The position numbers and the translations under genes were made by a program. Positions 7,406 to 15,076 of a stretch of DNA of 64,000 nt are shown in pieces. Source of the stretch: Propioniciclava sinopodophylli. GTDB taxonomy: Bacteria; Actinomycetota; Actinomycetes; Propionibacteriales; Propionibacteriaceae. Below the pieces are notes generated by a model. It was given only the letters and a program-made list of their open reading frames with translations, ran no database searches and was not told where the DNA came from. Within the stretch, counting starts at the first letter, position 1. The number at the start of each line of letters is the position of its first letter. Location: assembly GCF_004324755.1 (NCBI RefSeq), contig NZ_SDMQ01000001.1, forward strand, positions 186,001 through 250,000. The letters are read 5' to 3'.

Positions 7406-8611
7406 TCACGGATCCACTGCTTCCTCGTCGTTCACAATCTCGGCGCTGCCCGCGAAGACCTGCCAGCGGCCCCCGACGATCGCCCACGAACGGCGATAGG
7501 TCATCGTCGCCTCCGCGAAGCGCCCGCGGTCGACAAGGTGAACCCGTGACCGCGACACTGTGCTTCCCCTCCCTTTCTGCTGCTCCGTCGTTCGATGCGT
7601 TTCCTCGATCTGCAGGAACCTCAGTGCTCCGGAAGCGTGTGCGTGCAGATCGGCTGCGCGATCAACCACTGAACCGTCGGGCAGGCGAAAGCGCAGATCC
7701 TCGGCAAGCAGAGCGCGTAGGGCGTCAACATCGCTCGTGCGCATGGCTTCCAGCAGCGCATCCTCGGTTTCGTCGAGGCTGCGCCCGGTGACGTCTCGCG
7801 CGGGTGCGATGAGGAGGCGCCGTCGGAGAGCAAGCATCCCCGCCGCCGCACCCACCCACGCCGCCCAGCCGAGAGCCTTGTACACCCAGAACGCTGAATC
7901 GGGAAGTTGCGTCGCGGGTGTGACGAAGGCGGTCGTCGCGAAGACGAGGACGGAATTGACCAGTGCATGGCCCCATGCAGCTGGCCACACGCTCCCGGAA
8001 AGCTCGCGCCCGGCGCCGAGGACGAGCGAGGCCATCAGGAGGTCGACCGTCGTTCCGAGCACGGTTCGCCAGGACAGGTCCCCCTGAGCGCCGTATGCGA
8101 CGAGCAGTGGGAGATGCCAGACGGCCCAGATGGCACCGACAGCGAGGGCGGTCCACCAGAACCCACGATTCCCTCGGACGCGGGTCCAGAGGAATCCCCG
8201 CCAGCCGAACTCCTCCCCTGTTGCGGGGAGGAGGGCGAGCAGCGCCACGGGGAGAACGAGCAGAGCAGTCTCGCCGATGGCAGGATCGGGTGACCACGAG
8301 ACGACGCCCACGGCGACGCCCACAACAATCTGCGCCGCGGCGACACCGAGGATGGCGGCCGTGATGAGCCCGATGACGATCCAGGTGCGCGCCCCGCCGA
8401 AGGGTGAGGCGCGCCACGAGCCTCGCAGGGCTCGGCTGCCGCGCACGGGTCTGACCGCAAGAATGACCGCAAGTGCGGGGATCCACTGCGCAAGAGGCGT
8501 GGCAACCCCCAGGTAGTCGGCATCGACGCCGAGCAGCGCCGGGAAGCACAGCAGCAGGACAGCGCTGAACGTGATGGCGAGGAACGTGCGCGCTTGTCGT
8601 GAGCGGGTCAC
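7406..8611 (-). CDS. CPBP (CAAX-type) membrane protease fused to a C-terminal SnoaL/DUF4440-like domain
   Basis: The first 270 residues form a multi-helix CPBP intramembrane metalloprotease. Motif 1 is GEEFGWRG (Glu133-Glu134), motif 2 WAVWHLP includes His166, and His215 lies in a later helix. Residues about 280-395 look like an NTF2-fold SnoaL/DUF4440 domain: DALLEAMRTSDVDALRALL, then FAEATMTYRRSWAIVGGRW. This two-domain architecture is unusual, and the function of the soluble part is unknown. The GTG start lies 12 bases after the DUF6326 gene, so both are probably one transcript under the TetR operators. GC content is visibly lower than in neighbouring genes. Confidence 0.85.
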   Translation of the reverse strand: MTRSRQARTFLAITFSAVLLLCFPALLGVDADYLGVATPLAQWIPALAVILAVRPVRGSRALRGSWRASPFGGARTWIVIGLITAAILGVAAAQIVVGVAVGVVSWSPDPAIGETALLVLPVALLALLPATGEEFGWRGFLWTRVRGNRGFWWTALAVGAIWAVWHLPLLVAYGAQGDLSWRTVLGTTVDLLMASLVLGAGRELSGSVWPAAWGHALVNSVLVFATTAFVTPATQLPDSAFWVYKALGWAAWVGAAAGMLALRRRLLIAPARDVTGRSLDETEDALLEAMRTSDVDALRALLAEDLRFRLPDGSVVDRAADLHAHASGALRFLQIEETHRTTEQQKGRGSTVSRSRVHLVDRGRFAEATMTYRRSWAIVGGRWQVFAGSAEIVNDEEAVDP

Positions 8612-8623
8612 TGGGGCTCACCC

Positions 8624-9085
8624 TCACGCGTCCCGGGAGGCTTGGGCCGCAGCGAGGTCTCGCGCTGCGACCAGCGGAGTGTCCTTCCATCGGACCGCGA
8701 CAGCGATGACCCCTGCGAGGAGCGCGAGCTCGATGCCGCTGGCAACGAGGTAGTAGCTCCACTCGCCGACCGCAGCGCCGATGATCGTGAGGGCGAACAC
8801 TGCCGCGACCACGATTTGCATCAACCGATTGACCCCCCGCGGGATCAGTACCGACGCGGCAACCATCAGTGAGGGCACTGCGACGTACAGAACGATGCCC
8901 AACATGAAGGCTTCGTTGATGGTGAACACGAAAGCGCGTCCTGCCTCGATCTGCTCCCGGAGGTCAGCGCGGTAGAACGCGAAGATGTCGACGAACGCGA
9001 CGAGAAACATGACGCTCGTCCAGAGCGCGGCGAGCCGGACTCTCGGATCGAGCGGCCGGGACGGGGAAGGGTGGTCGACGGTCAT
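8624..9085 (-). CDS. DUF6326-type four-helix membrane protein
   Basis: The 153-residue protein has four predicted membrane helices (starting near residues 18, 54, 83 and 110) and a short cytoplasmic tail. The stretch FVDIFAFYRADLREQIEAG before the second helix is typical of DUF6326 proteins, whose biochemical role is unknown. AAGGAG precedes the ATG by six bases. It is the first gene of the operon transcribed away from the TetR regulator, and operator 1 lies only 21 bases upstream of its start codon. It is therefore the most direct target of that regulator. Confidence 0.8.
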   Translation of the reverse strand: MTVDHPSPSRPLDPRVRLAALWTSVMFLVAFVDIFAFYRADLREQIEAGRAFVFTINEAFMLGIVLYVAVPSLMVAASVLIPRGVNRLMQIVVAAVFALTIIGAAVGEWSYYLVASGIELALLAGVIAVAVRWKDTPLVAARDLAAAQASRDA

Positions 9086-9105
9086 GCGGGCTCCTTGGGA
9101 TAAAA

Positions 9106-9119
9106 CTTACACATGTAAG
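9106..9119. promoter_or_regulatory. TetR-type operator, copy 1
   Basis: CTTACA-CA-TGTAAG is a perfect 6+2+6 palindrome in the 86-base divergent intergenic region. It shares CTTAC and GTAAG half-sites with copy 2, whose centre is 34 bases away. It is AT-rich within GC-rich surroundings. It probably binds the adjacent TetR protein and covers the promoter of the membrane-protein operon. Confidence 0.78.
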
Positions 9120-9139
9120 GCTTGCCGTCAGATCCTACT

Positions 9140-9153
9140 CTTACGACCGTAAG
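9140..9153. promoter_or_regulatory. TetR-type operator, copy 2
   Basis: CTTACG-AC-CGTAAG is a perfect 6+2+6 palindrome, 19 bases before the tetR GTG start. The same half-sites as copy 1 give a consensus CTTACRNNYGTAAG. Its position suggests autoregulation of tetR. Confidence 0.78.
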
Positions 9154-9171
9154 TTACGCAATGATGTCACG

Positions 9172-9828
9172 GTGAGCCGACGAGGGACCCTGACGAGAGA
9201 ACGCGTGATAGCCGCGGCAGCTGCTGTCGCCGACCGGTCCGGTCTCGCTGGTGTCTCGATGCGAAGCGTGGGCGGCGAACTCGGAGTCGAGGGCATGTCG
9301 CTCTATCACCATGTCTCGAGCAAAGATGCTCTCCTCGACGCGCTCGCCGAATGGGCCATCGCCAAGATCGATCTTCCTCCGCCAGATGCGCCGTGGCGAG
9401 AGGCCATGGAAACGCGCGCCCGATCCGCCCGCGCCGTATTCGTCGCTCACCCGTGGTCGATCGCGATGATCGAATCACGGCCTGCGCCGAGTGCGGCCTT
9501 GCTGACTCATCACGACAGGGTCCTCGGTTGGCTCTTCGCCGCCGGGTTCACTGCTCCCCTGGCGACGCTCGCCTTTTCAACCGTGGATGCCTTCGTTTAC
9601 GGCTTTGCGCTCAGTGAGACCAATCTCCCGTTCCTGCCCAGCCCGGGCGCAGAAGCTGAGTTCGCGGCAACCGTCTCACCCGACCCGGGCGCCTACCCGA
9701 ACCTCTCACGGTCGCTGACCGAACTGCTGAGCAGCGGCGACTACACCTACCCGAGCGAATTCGACAACGGCCTCACCCTCATCCTCGACGCCATCCAGGC
9801 TCAGCTCGACGCCACCCGAGACGCATAG
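9172..9828 (+). CDS. TetR/AcrR-family transcriptional regulator
   Basis: The 218-residue repressor has an N-terminal three-helix DNA-binding domain (residues 7-58: TRERVIAAAAAVAD, VSMRSVGGELGV, MSLYHHVSSKDALLDAL) and a TetR_C-type ligand and dimer domain that includes FVYGFALSETNLPF. The ligand is unknown. The GTG start at 9172 immediately precedes the conserved N-terminus. The gene is divergent from the DUF6326-CPBP operon, and two identical-pattern palindromes lie between them. The most likely role is repression of that operon and of itself. GC content is lower than in the flanking backbone. Confidence 0.9.
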   Translation: MSRRGTLTRERVIAAAAAVADRSGLAGVSMRSVGGELGVEGMSLYHHVSSKDALLDALAEWAIAKIDLPPPDAPWREAMETRARSARAVFVAHPWSIAMIESRPAPSAALLTHHDRVLGWLFAAGFTAPLATLAFSTVDAFVYGFALSETNLPFLPSPGAEAEFAATVSPDPGAYPNLSRSLTELLSSGDYTYPSEFDNGLTLILDAIQAQLDATRDA

Positions 9829-9874
9829 GACCGCCGGAGAGCGCGCCGCCAGGACGTTCGCGGAGTGAACCGGT

Positions 9875-9898
9875 GGCTTCAATGCGGATCACGAAGCC
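9875..9898. terminator. Possible weak hairpin between convergent tetR and topA
   Basis: GGCTTC and GAAGCC form a 6-bp stem around a 12-base loop in the 77-base gap between the two convergent stop codons. No T tract follows on either strand, so this is only a possible terminator. Confidence 0.3.
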
Positions 9899-9905
9899 GT
9901 ACGGC

Positions 9906-12584
9906 CTACTTCTTGGCGGCCGACTTCTTCGCGGGAGCCTTGCGGGTCGTCGTCCGCCGGGTGGGGGTCTTCTTCGGGGCGGGGCCCTTGGCGCGCTTCT
10001 CGGCGAGCAGTTCGGCCGCACGCTCGGGCGTGATCTCCTCGATCGAGTCCGCCTTGCGGAGGGTCGCGTTGGTCTCCCCGTCGGTGACGTACGGCCCGAA
10101 TCGGCCGTCCTTGACGACGATCGGCTTGCCGGACACCGGATCGTTCCCGAGCTCCTTCAGCGGCGCGACGGCGGCGCGGCGTCCGCGCGTCTTCGGCTGG
10201 GCGAAGATCGCGGTCGCCTCCTCCAGCGTCACGGTGAAGAGCTGGTCCTCGTTCTCCAGCGAGCGGGAGTCGGTGCCCTTCTTCAGGTACGGGCCGTAGC
10301 GGCCGTTCTGGGCGGTGACCTCCTCGCCGTCGATCGCCCCGACGACGCGCGGCAGCGACATGAGCTGCAGCGCCTGGTCGAGGGTGACGGTCTCCAGCGA
10401 CATGTCCTTGAACAGGGACGCCGTGCGCGGCTTGGCCGACTTGGGCGACCCCTCGGGCAGCACCTCGGTGACGTAGGGGCCGAACCGCCCGTTCTTCGCG
10501 ACGACCGCGTTGCCGGAGGCCGGGTCGGCGCCGAGCTCGCGCTCCATGCCAGCCGGGGTGGCCAGCAGTTCGCGAGCCTTCTCGACGGTCAGCTCGTCGG
10601 GCGGCAGGTCCTCCTCCACGTTGGCGCGGTTGCCGTCGGCGTCCTCGACGTAGGTGCCGTAGCGCCCCACGCGGACCGCGATGCCGGACTCCTCACCCCC
10701 GACCGGGTGGAACGTCGACAGCGCCCGCGCGTCGATCTCGCCGAGGTCGTTGACCAGCGAGTCGAGGCCGTCGCGTCCGTCGGAGCCGAAGTAGAAGTTC
10801 TTCAGCGTCTGCACGCGGTCGGCGTTGCCCTTGGCGATCTCGTCGAGGATGTCCTCCATGCCGGCGGTGAACTGGTAGTCCACGAGCTCGGTGAAGTGAT
10901 CCTCCAGCAGGCGCGTGACGGCGAACGCCAGCCACGTCGGCACGAGGGCCGAGCCCTTCTTGAACACGTAGTCGCGCGCCGTGATCGTCCGGATGATGGA
11001 CGCGTACGTCGACGGCCGGCCGATCTCCAACTCCTCCAGCTTCGCGACCAGGGACGGCTCGGTGTAGCGGGCCGGCGGACGCGTGGCGTGGTCCTCGGCC
11101 TCCACCCCGGCGACGGCGAGCTTCTCGCCCTTCTCCACCGCGGGCAGGTTGGCGGTCGCGTCGTCCGCGTCGCCCTCGTCGCGCGCCTCGACGTAGGCCT
11201 TCAGGAAGCCCGGGAACGTGATCGTGCGGCCGGACGCCGAGAGCCCGGCACGGTCGAGCGCCCGCACCTCGCCGGTGGTGGCATCCGCCACCTCGACGGC
11301 GGCCGACGGCGTGGCGGTCATCGCGATCGTGACGGTCTGGCCCTCGGCGTCCTTCATCTGCGAGGCGACGGTGCGCTTCCAGATCAGGTCGTAGAGGCGG
11401 AATTCGTCGCCGCGCAGCCCGGTCTCCTGCGGCGTCCGGAAGTTGTCCCCCGCGGGGCGGATGGCCTCGTGTGCCTCCTGGGCGTTCTTGACCTTGGACG
11501 AATACACCCGCGGCTTCTCCGGCAGGTAGGACGCCCCGTACAGCTCCTTGACCTGGGCGCGCGCGGCGGCGACCGCCGACCCGGACAGGGTGACCGAGTC
11601 GGTTCGCATGTAGGTGATGAACCCGCCCTCGTACAGCGACTGCGCCACGGACATCGTGCGCTGGGCGGTGAAGCCGAGCTTGCGGCCGGCGTCCTGCTGC
11701 AGCGTCGTGGTGCGGAACGGCGGGTACGGACGCCGCGTGTACGGCTTGGCCTCGACCGAGTCGACGATGACCGACGCGCCGGCCAGCGCATCCGCCAGTG
11801 CCTGGCCCCCCTCCAGGTCGAGGTGGACGGCCTTGGTGGTGAGCTTGCCGAGGGAGTCGAAGTCGCGGCCCGAGGCGACCTTAAGCCCCGCCGCGGTGGC
11901 GACCCGGGCGGTGAAGGAGTCGGGGTCGTGGCCCGCGGCGTCCAGCGTCACCTCGAGGTCGGCGTAGGACGCCGAGCGGAACGCCATGCGCTCGCGCTCC
12001 TTGTCGACCACCAGGCGGGTGGCGACCGACTGCACGCGGCCGGCCGAGAGGCGCGGCATGACCTTCTTCCACAGCACGGGGCTGACCTCGTAGCCGTACA
12101 GCCGGTCGAGGATGCGGCGGGTCTCCTGCGCATCGACCAGGTCGGTGTCGAGCTCGCGCGGGGCGGCGACGGCGGCGCGGATCGCGTCGGGGGTGATCTC
12201 GTGGAACTCCATCCGCTTGACCGGCACCTTGGGCTTGAGCTCCTGCAGCAGGTGCCACGCGATGGCCTCGCCCTCGCGATCACCATCGGTGGCGAGGTAG
12301 AGCTCGTCGACGCCCTTGAGCGCGTCCTTCAGCTTGCGGATCGTCGCCTTCTTGTCCGCCTGCACCACGTACAGGGGCTCGAAGTCGTTCTCGACGTTCA
12401 CGCCGGTGCGCGCCCACTTCTCACCCTTGTACTTGGCCGGCACCTCCGCGGCGCCCGTCGGGAGGTCGCGGACGTGGCCGATCGACGCCTCGACGAGATA
12501 ACCCTCGCCGAGGTACTGGGCGATGCTGCGCACCTTGCCGGGGGACTCCACGATCACGAGTCGGCGCTTGGTGTCTGTGGCCAC
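9906..12584 (-). CDS. topA: DNA topoisomerase I (type IA)
   Basis: The 892-residue enzyme relaxes negative supercoils. A Toprim domain at the N-terminus holds RLVIVESPGKVRSIAQYLG and the metal motif TDGDREGEAIAWHL. The catalytic tyrosine is Tyr325 in FITYMRTDS. The C-terminal third has at least four NGRFGPYV- or NGRYGPYL-type repeats, and the tail is Lys/Arg-rich (PAKKSAAKK), as in actinobacterial TopA that lacks zinc fingers. The GTG at 12584 is preferred because the protein then starts just before the Toprim strand; an ATG 24 codons upstream adds only unrelated sequence. Position relative to the DUF1998 helicase and the tad genes matches mycobacteria. Confidence 0.96.
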   Translation of the reverse strand: MATDTKRRLVIVESPGKVRSIAQYLGEGYLVEASIGHVRDLPTGAAEVPAKYKGEKWARTGVNVENDFEPLYVVQADKKATIRKLKDALKGVDELYLATDGDREGEAIAWHLLQELKPKVPVKRMEFHEITPDAIRAAVAAPRELDTDLVDAQETRRILDRLYGYEVSPVLWKKVMPRLSAGRVQSVATRLVVDKERERMAFRSASYADLEVTLDAAGHDPDSFTARVATAAGLKVASGRDFDSLGKLTTKAVHLDLEGGQALADALAGASVIVDSVEAKPYTRRPYPPFRTTTLQQDAGRKLGFTAQRTMSVAQSLYEGGFITYMRTDSVTLSGSAVAAARAQVKELYGASYLPEKPRVYSSKVKNAQEAHEAIRPAGDNFRTPQETGLRGDEFRLYDLIWKRTVASQMKDAEGQTVTIAMTATPSAAVEVADATTGEVRALDRAGLSASGRTITFPGFLKAYVEARDEGDADDATANLPAVEKGEKLAVAGVEAEDHATRPPARYTEPSLVAKLEELEIGRPSTYASIIRTITARDYVFKKGSALVPTWLAFAVTRLLEDHFTELVDYQFTAGMEDILDEIAKGNADRVQTLKNFYFGSDGRDGLDSLVNDLGEIDARALSTFHPVGGEESGIAVRVGRYGTYVEDADGNRANVEEDLPPDELTVEKARELLATPAGMERELGADPASGNAVVAKNGRFGPYVTEVLPEGSPKSAKPRTASLFKDMSLETVTLDQALQLMSLPRVVGAIDGEEVTAQNGRYGPYLKKGTDSRSLENEDQLFTVTLEEATAIFAQPKTRGRRAAVAPLKELGNDPVSGKPIVVKDGRFGPYVTDGETNATLRKADSIEEITPERAAELLAEKRAKGPAPKKTPTRRTTTRKAPAKKSAAKK

Positions 12585-12690
12585 GATCTGCTCTCTGGGG
12601 TTGCGGACGCCGGGGAAGAGCCCTCGACACGTCCGGATGCTAGCGCCTCCCGTCAAGACAGGACGCCCGGGCGGGTCTTGCCGGGCGCCC

Positions 12691-12696
12691 TAGACT
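12691..12696 (+). promoter_or_regulatory. Probable -10 element (TAGACT) for a leaderless htrA-type gene
   Basis: TAGACT ends six bases before the GTG start at 12703, and no ribosome binding site is present. The geometry matches the other apparently leaderless genes in the window. Confidence 0.5.
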
Positions 12697-12702
12697 CGCC
12701 CC

Positions 12703-13887
12703 GTGACCGCACCGTGGCCCCCTCCGAGCCCACGCCCGGTGTCACACCCGCCCTCATTGGTGCTGGTCGTGATCGGCGTGGTGCTGGCCATGGCTTCCCA
12801 GCTGGGCACGGCGGTGTCGGTCGCGTCCGCGGCCAACCAGTGGCTGGAGCGGCTGCAGCCCGCTCCCCCGCCGGTCTCCTCCCCCGCGCCGGCCCCGACG
12901 TCCCCGGGCCGCACCCCCGAGCCCTCGGCGTCCGCCACGCCTGATCGCCCGCTGCCGGAGCAGTCGGTGGGGCCGGTCGAGGTGACCGACGCACTCAAGC
13001 GCGGCGTCGTCCTGATCACGGGCCGCACCCCCGCCGAGGGCGTGGCGGGCACCGGCATGGTGATCACCCCCGACGGCTACGTGCTGACCAACTACCACGT
13101 GGTGCGCTCCACCGAGGCGATTACCGTCACCATCGCGGCGACCGGACGCCGACACACCGCCGAACTCGTCGGCCGGGACGCGACCAAGGACGTGGCGCTG
13201 CTCAAACTGGACCGGGCAAGCAACCTCGACGTCGTCACCATCGACTCCGACCCGGTGCGCATCGGCGACATCGTGGTGGCCGCGGGCAACGCCAACGGGC
13301 AGGGCTACGTGTCGGCCCACCGCGGCAACATCCTCGAGCTCGACCGCCAGATCAACGTCAAGGGCGCCAACGTCAACGACCCGCCCCAGCGGTTGCGCGG
13401 CCTCATCGAGACCAACGCCCCGGCCTGGCCCGGGGACTCCGGCGGTCCCATGTACGACGCCGAGAGCGAGGTGCTCGGCATGACCACCGCTGGCAGCAGC
13501 ACCGGCGACGGCGAGACCGAGGACAAGCAGGTCTACGCCGTCCCGATCCGCGAGGCGCTCGACGTGGTCGACAAGATCAAGCGCGGCGACGAGTCCGGCA
13601 CGATCGTGATCGGGCCGAAGGCCTATCTGGGCGTCATCGTCCAGGCCGATGACTCGTCGGCGGTGATCGTCTCCGAAGTCCAGGCCAACACCCCGGCAGC
13701 CGAGGCCGGCCTGACCACCGGCGACACCATCCTGAACCTCGACGGCCAGGCGGTGCGCACCCGTGCGGAACTGTCCGACGTCCTCGACACCATCGAACCC
13801 GGCACCACCGTGCAGATCACCTGGACCACGGCGTCCGGCCGCGAACGCACCGCCCCCATCACGCCGAAGGCGAGCCCGCTCAACTGA
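12703..13887 (+). CDS. HtrA/DegP-type membrane-anchored serine protease with PDZ domain, first of a tandem pair
   Basis: The 394-residue protein has a membrane helix (about residues 19-43), a Pro/Ser/Thr-rich linker (about 52-82), a trypsin-like domain and a C-terminal PDZ domain (about residues 303-394). The catalytic triad is visible as His132 (TNYHVV), Asp163 (TKDVALLKL) and Ser246 (GDSGGP). It should be tethered to the outer face of the membrane and act in envelope protein quality control or signalling. The start is GTG, apparently leaderless. A homologue of the same architecture follows at 14060, and the spacer between them contains a fragment copied from this gene. Confidence 0.9.
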   Translation: MTAPWPPPSPRPVSHPPSLVLVVIGVVLAMASQLGTAVSVASAANQWLERLQPAPPPVSSPAPAPTSPGRTPEPSASATPDRPLPEQSVGPVEVTDALKRGVVLITGRTPAEGVAGTGMVITPDGYVLTNYHVVRSTEAITVTIAATGRRHTAELVGRDATKDVALLKLDRASNLDVVTIDSDPVRIGDIVVAAGNANGQGYVSAHRGNILELDRQINVKGANVNDPPQRLRGLIETNAPAWPGDSGGPMYDAESEVLGMTTAGSSTGDGETEDKQVYAVPIREALDVVDKIKRGDESGTIVIGPKAYLGVIVQADDSSAVIVSEVQANTPAAEAGLTTGDTILNLDGQAVRTRAELSDVLDTIEPGTTVQITWTTASGRERTAPITPKASPLN

Positions 13888-13955
13888 GTTCACCGGGGGC
13901 GACGACCCCGACCCGACCTCTGATGGGACGGGACGAGACGGTGGTACGACAGGTC

Positions 13956-13982
13956 CCGCGAGGCGCTCGACGTGGTCGACAA
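13956..13982 (+). repeat. 27-bp duplicated fragment of the upstream protease gene in the spacer
   Basis: These 27 bases are identical to 13548-13574, which encode REALDVVDK between the catalytic and PDZ domains of the first protease. Similarity continues for another 15 bases or so after the identical block. The copy is not in frame with the second protease gene. It looks like a scar of unequal recombination during tandem duplication. Confidence 0.8.
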
Positions 13983-14059
13983 ACTCAAGGGGGGCGACTC
14001 ACCGCCGCCGCACGGCGCTACCACAGGAGACACACAGGCGGCACCGGTCCACTGAGGGC

Positions 14060-15070
14060 ATGAACAAGCGCTCCCTCGCCCTGGTAACCACCACTGCCGC
14101 CTGCGTGCTCGCCCTCGGCGTCCCGAAGCTTGCGCCCGCCGCCACGCCGGCCGACCCCGCCGAATCGGTCGTGCTGATCACCGTTCGCTCAGCCAGTGGT
14201 GAGGGCGCCGGCACCGGCATGGTGCTCACGGCATCCGGTGAGGTCCTGACCAACTACCACGTGGTCGAGGGCTCCTCGGAGGTGTCGGTCACGATCCCGG
14301 CCACCGGCAAGACCTACTCCGCCACCGTCGTCGGCCACGACGCGAGCCGCGACGTCGCCCTGCTGCAGCTGCAGGACGCCGCGGGTCTGGCCACCATCAC
14401 CCCTGACCGGGACGTCGTCTCCGCCGGCGACACGCTGACCGCCATGGGGAACGCGTCGGGCGGCGGCGAACTCGTCGCGGCGTCCGGACAGGTGACAGCG
14501 CTCAACCAGAAGGTCACGGTCGACGACGGCAACGGCGGCACCGAGACGCTGACCGGGGTCATCGAGACAAACGCCGGAGCCGTGCCGGGCGACTCCGGCG
14601 GTCCGATGTTCGACAGCGAGGGCGAGGTGACCGGGATGACGACCGCCGGGTCGCAGACCGTCACCCGTGACCCGGGCGGGATGCGCGGAGCGGGCCGGTC
14701 GATGCCCATCACGACCGTGAGCTACGCCGTCCCCATCTCCGACGCCCTCGCTGTGGTCGACCAGATCCGGTCGGGCACGGAGACCGCGACCACGCGCATC
14801 GGCGCCAAGGCCTACCTCGGCATCACTGTCGCGCCCGCGGCCGGGGTGTGGGTGAACTCGGTGCTGGCGGACGGTCCGGCCGCCGAGGCCGGTCTGGTGG
14901 CCGGGTCGACCATCACGTCCCTGGACGGCCAGGCCGTGGTCAGCCAGTCCGATCTCGCGGAACTGCTGGCACAGCTCGAGCCCGGGCAGCAGGTGACGCT
15001 CACGTGGGTCGACCCGTCGGGATCGCGCCGGAGCGGCACGATCGCCCTGGGTACGAGCCAGGTGAACTGA
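14060..15070 (+). CDS. HtrA-type secreted serine protease with PDZ domain, second of a tandem pair
   Basis: The 336-residue protein starts MNKRSLALV with a signal peptide ending near residue 28 (AAATPA). It has a trypsin-like domain with His67 (TNYHVV), Asp98 (SRDVALLQL) and Ser179 (GDSGGP), followed by a PDZ domain (about 245-336). It lacks the long linker of its upstream paralogue and is probably released rather than anchored. The ATG at 14060 was chosen because it begins the signal peptide; longer frames upstream give no family sequence. The two genes lie 172 bases apart on the same strand and share HVV, GDSGGPM and AVPI-type motifs, indicating an old tandem duplication. Confidence 0.9.
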   Translation: MNKRSLALVTTTAACVLALGVPKLAPAATPADPAESVVLITVRSASGEGAGTGMVLTASGEVLTNYHVVEGSSEVSVTIPATGKTYSATVVGHDASRDVALLQLQDAAGLATITPDRDVVSAGDTLTAMGNASGGGELVAASGQVTALNQKVTVDDGNGGTETLTGVIETNAGAVPGDSGGPMFDSEGEVTGMTTAGSQTVTRDPGGMRGAGRSMPITTVSYAVPISDALAVVDQIRSGTETATTRIGAKAYLGITVAPAAGVWVNSVLADGPAAEAGLVAGSTITSLDGQAVVSQSDLAELLAQLEPGQQVTLTWVDPSGSRRSGTIALGTSQVN

Positions 15071-15076
15071 GCCAGC

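Noticed and set aside
9873-12944. Long plus-strand open frame opposite topA (1023 codons)
   Set aside because: Same reason: topA on the minus strand accounts for the sequence completely.
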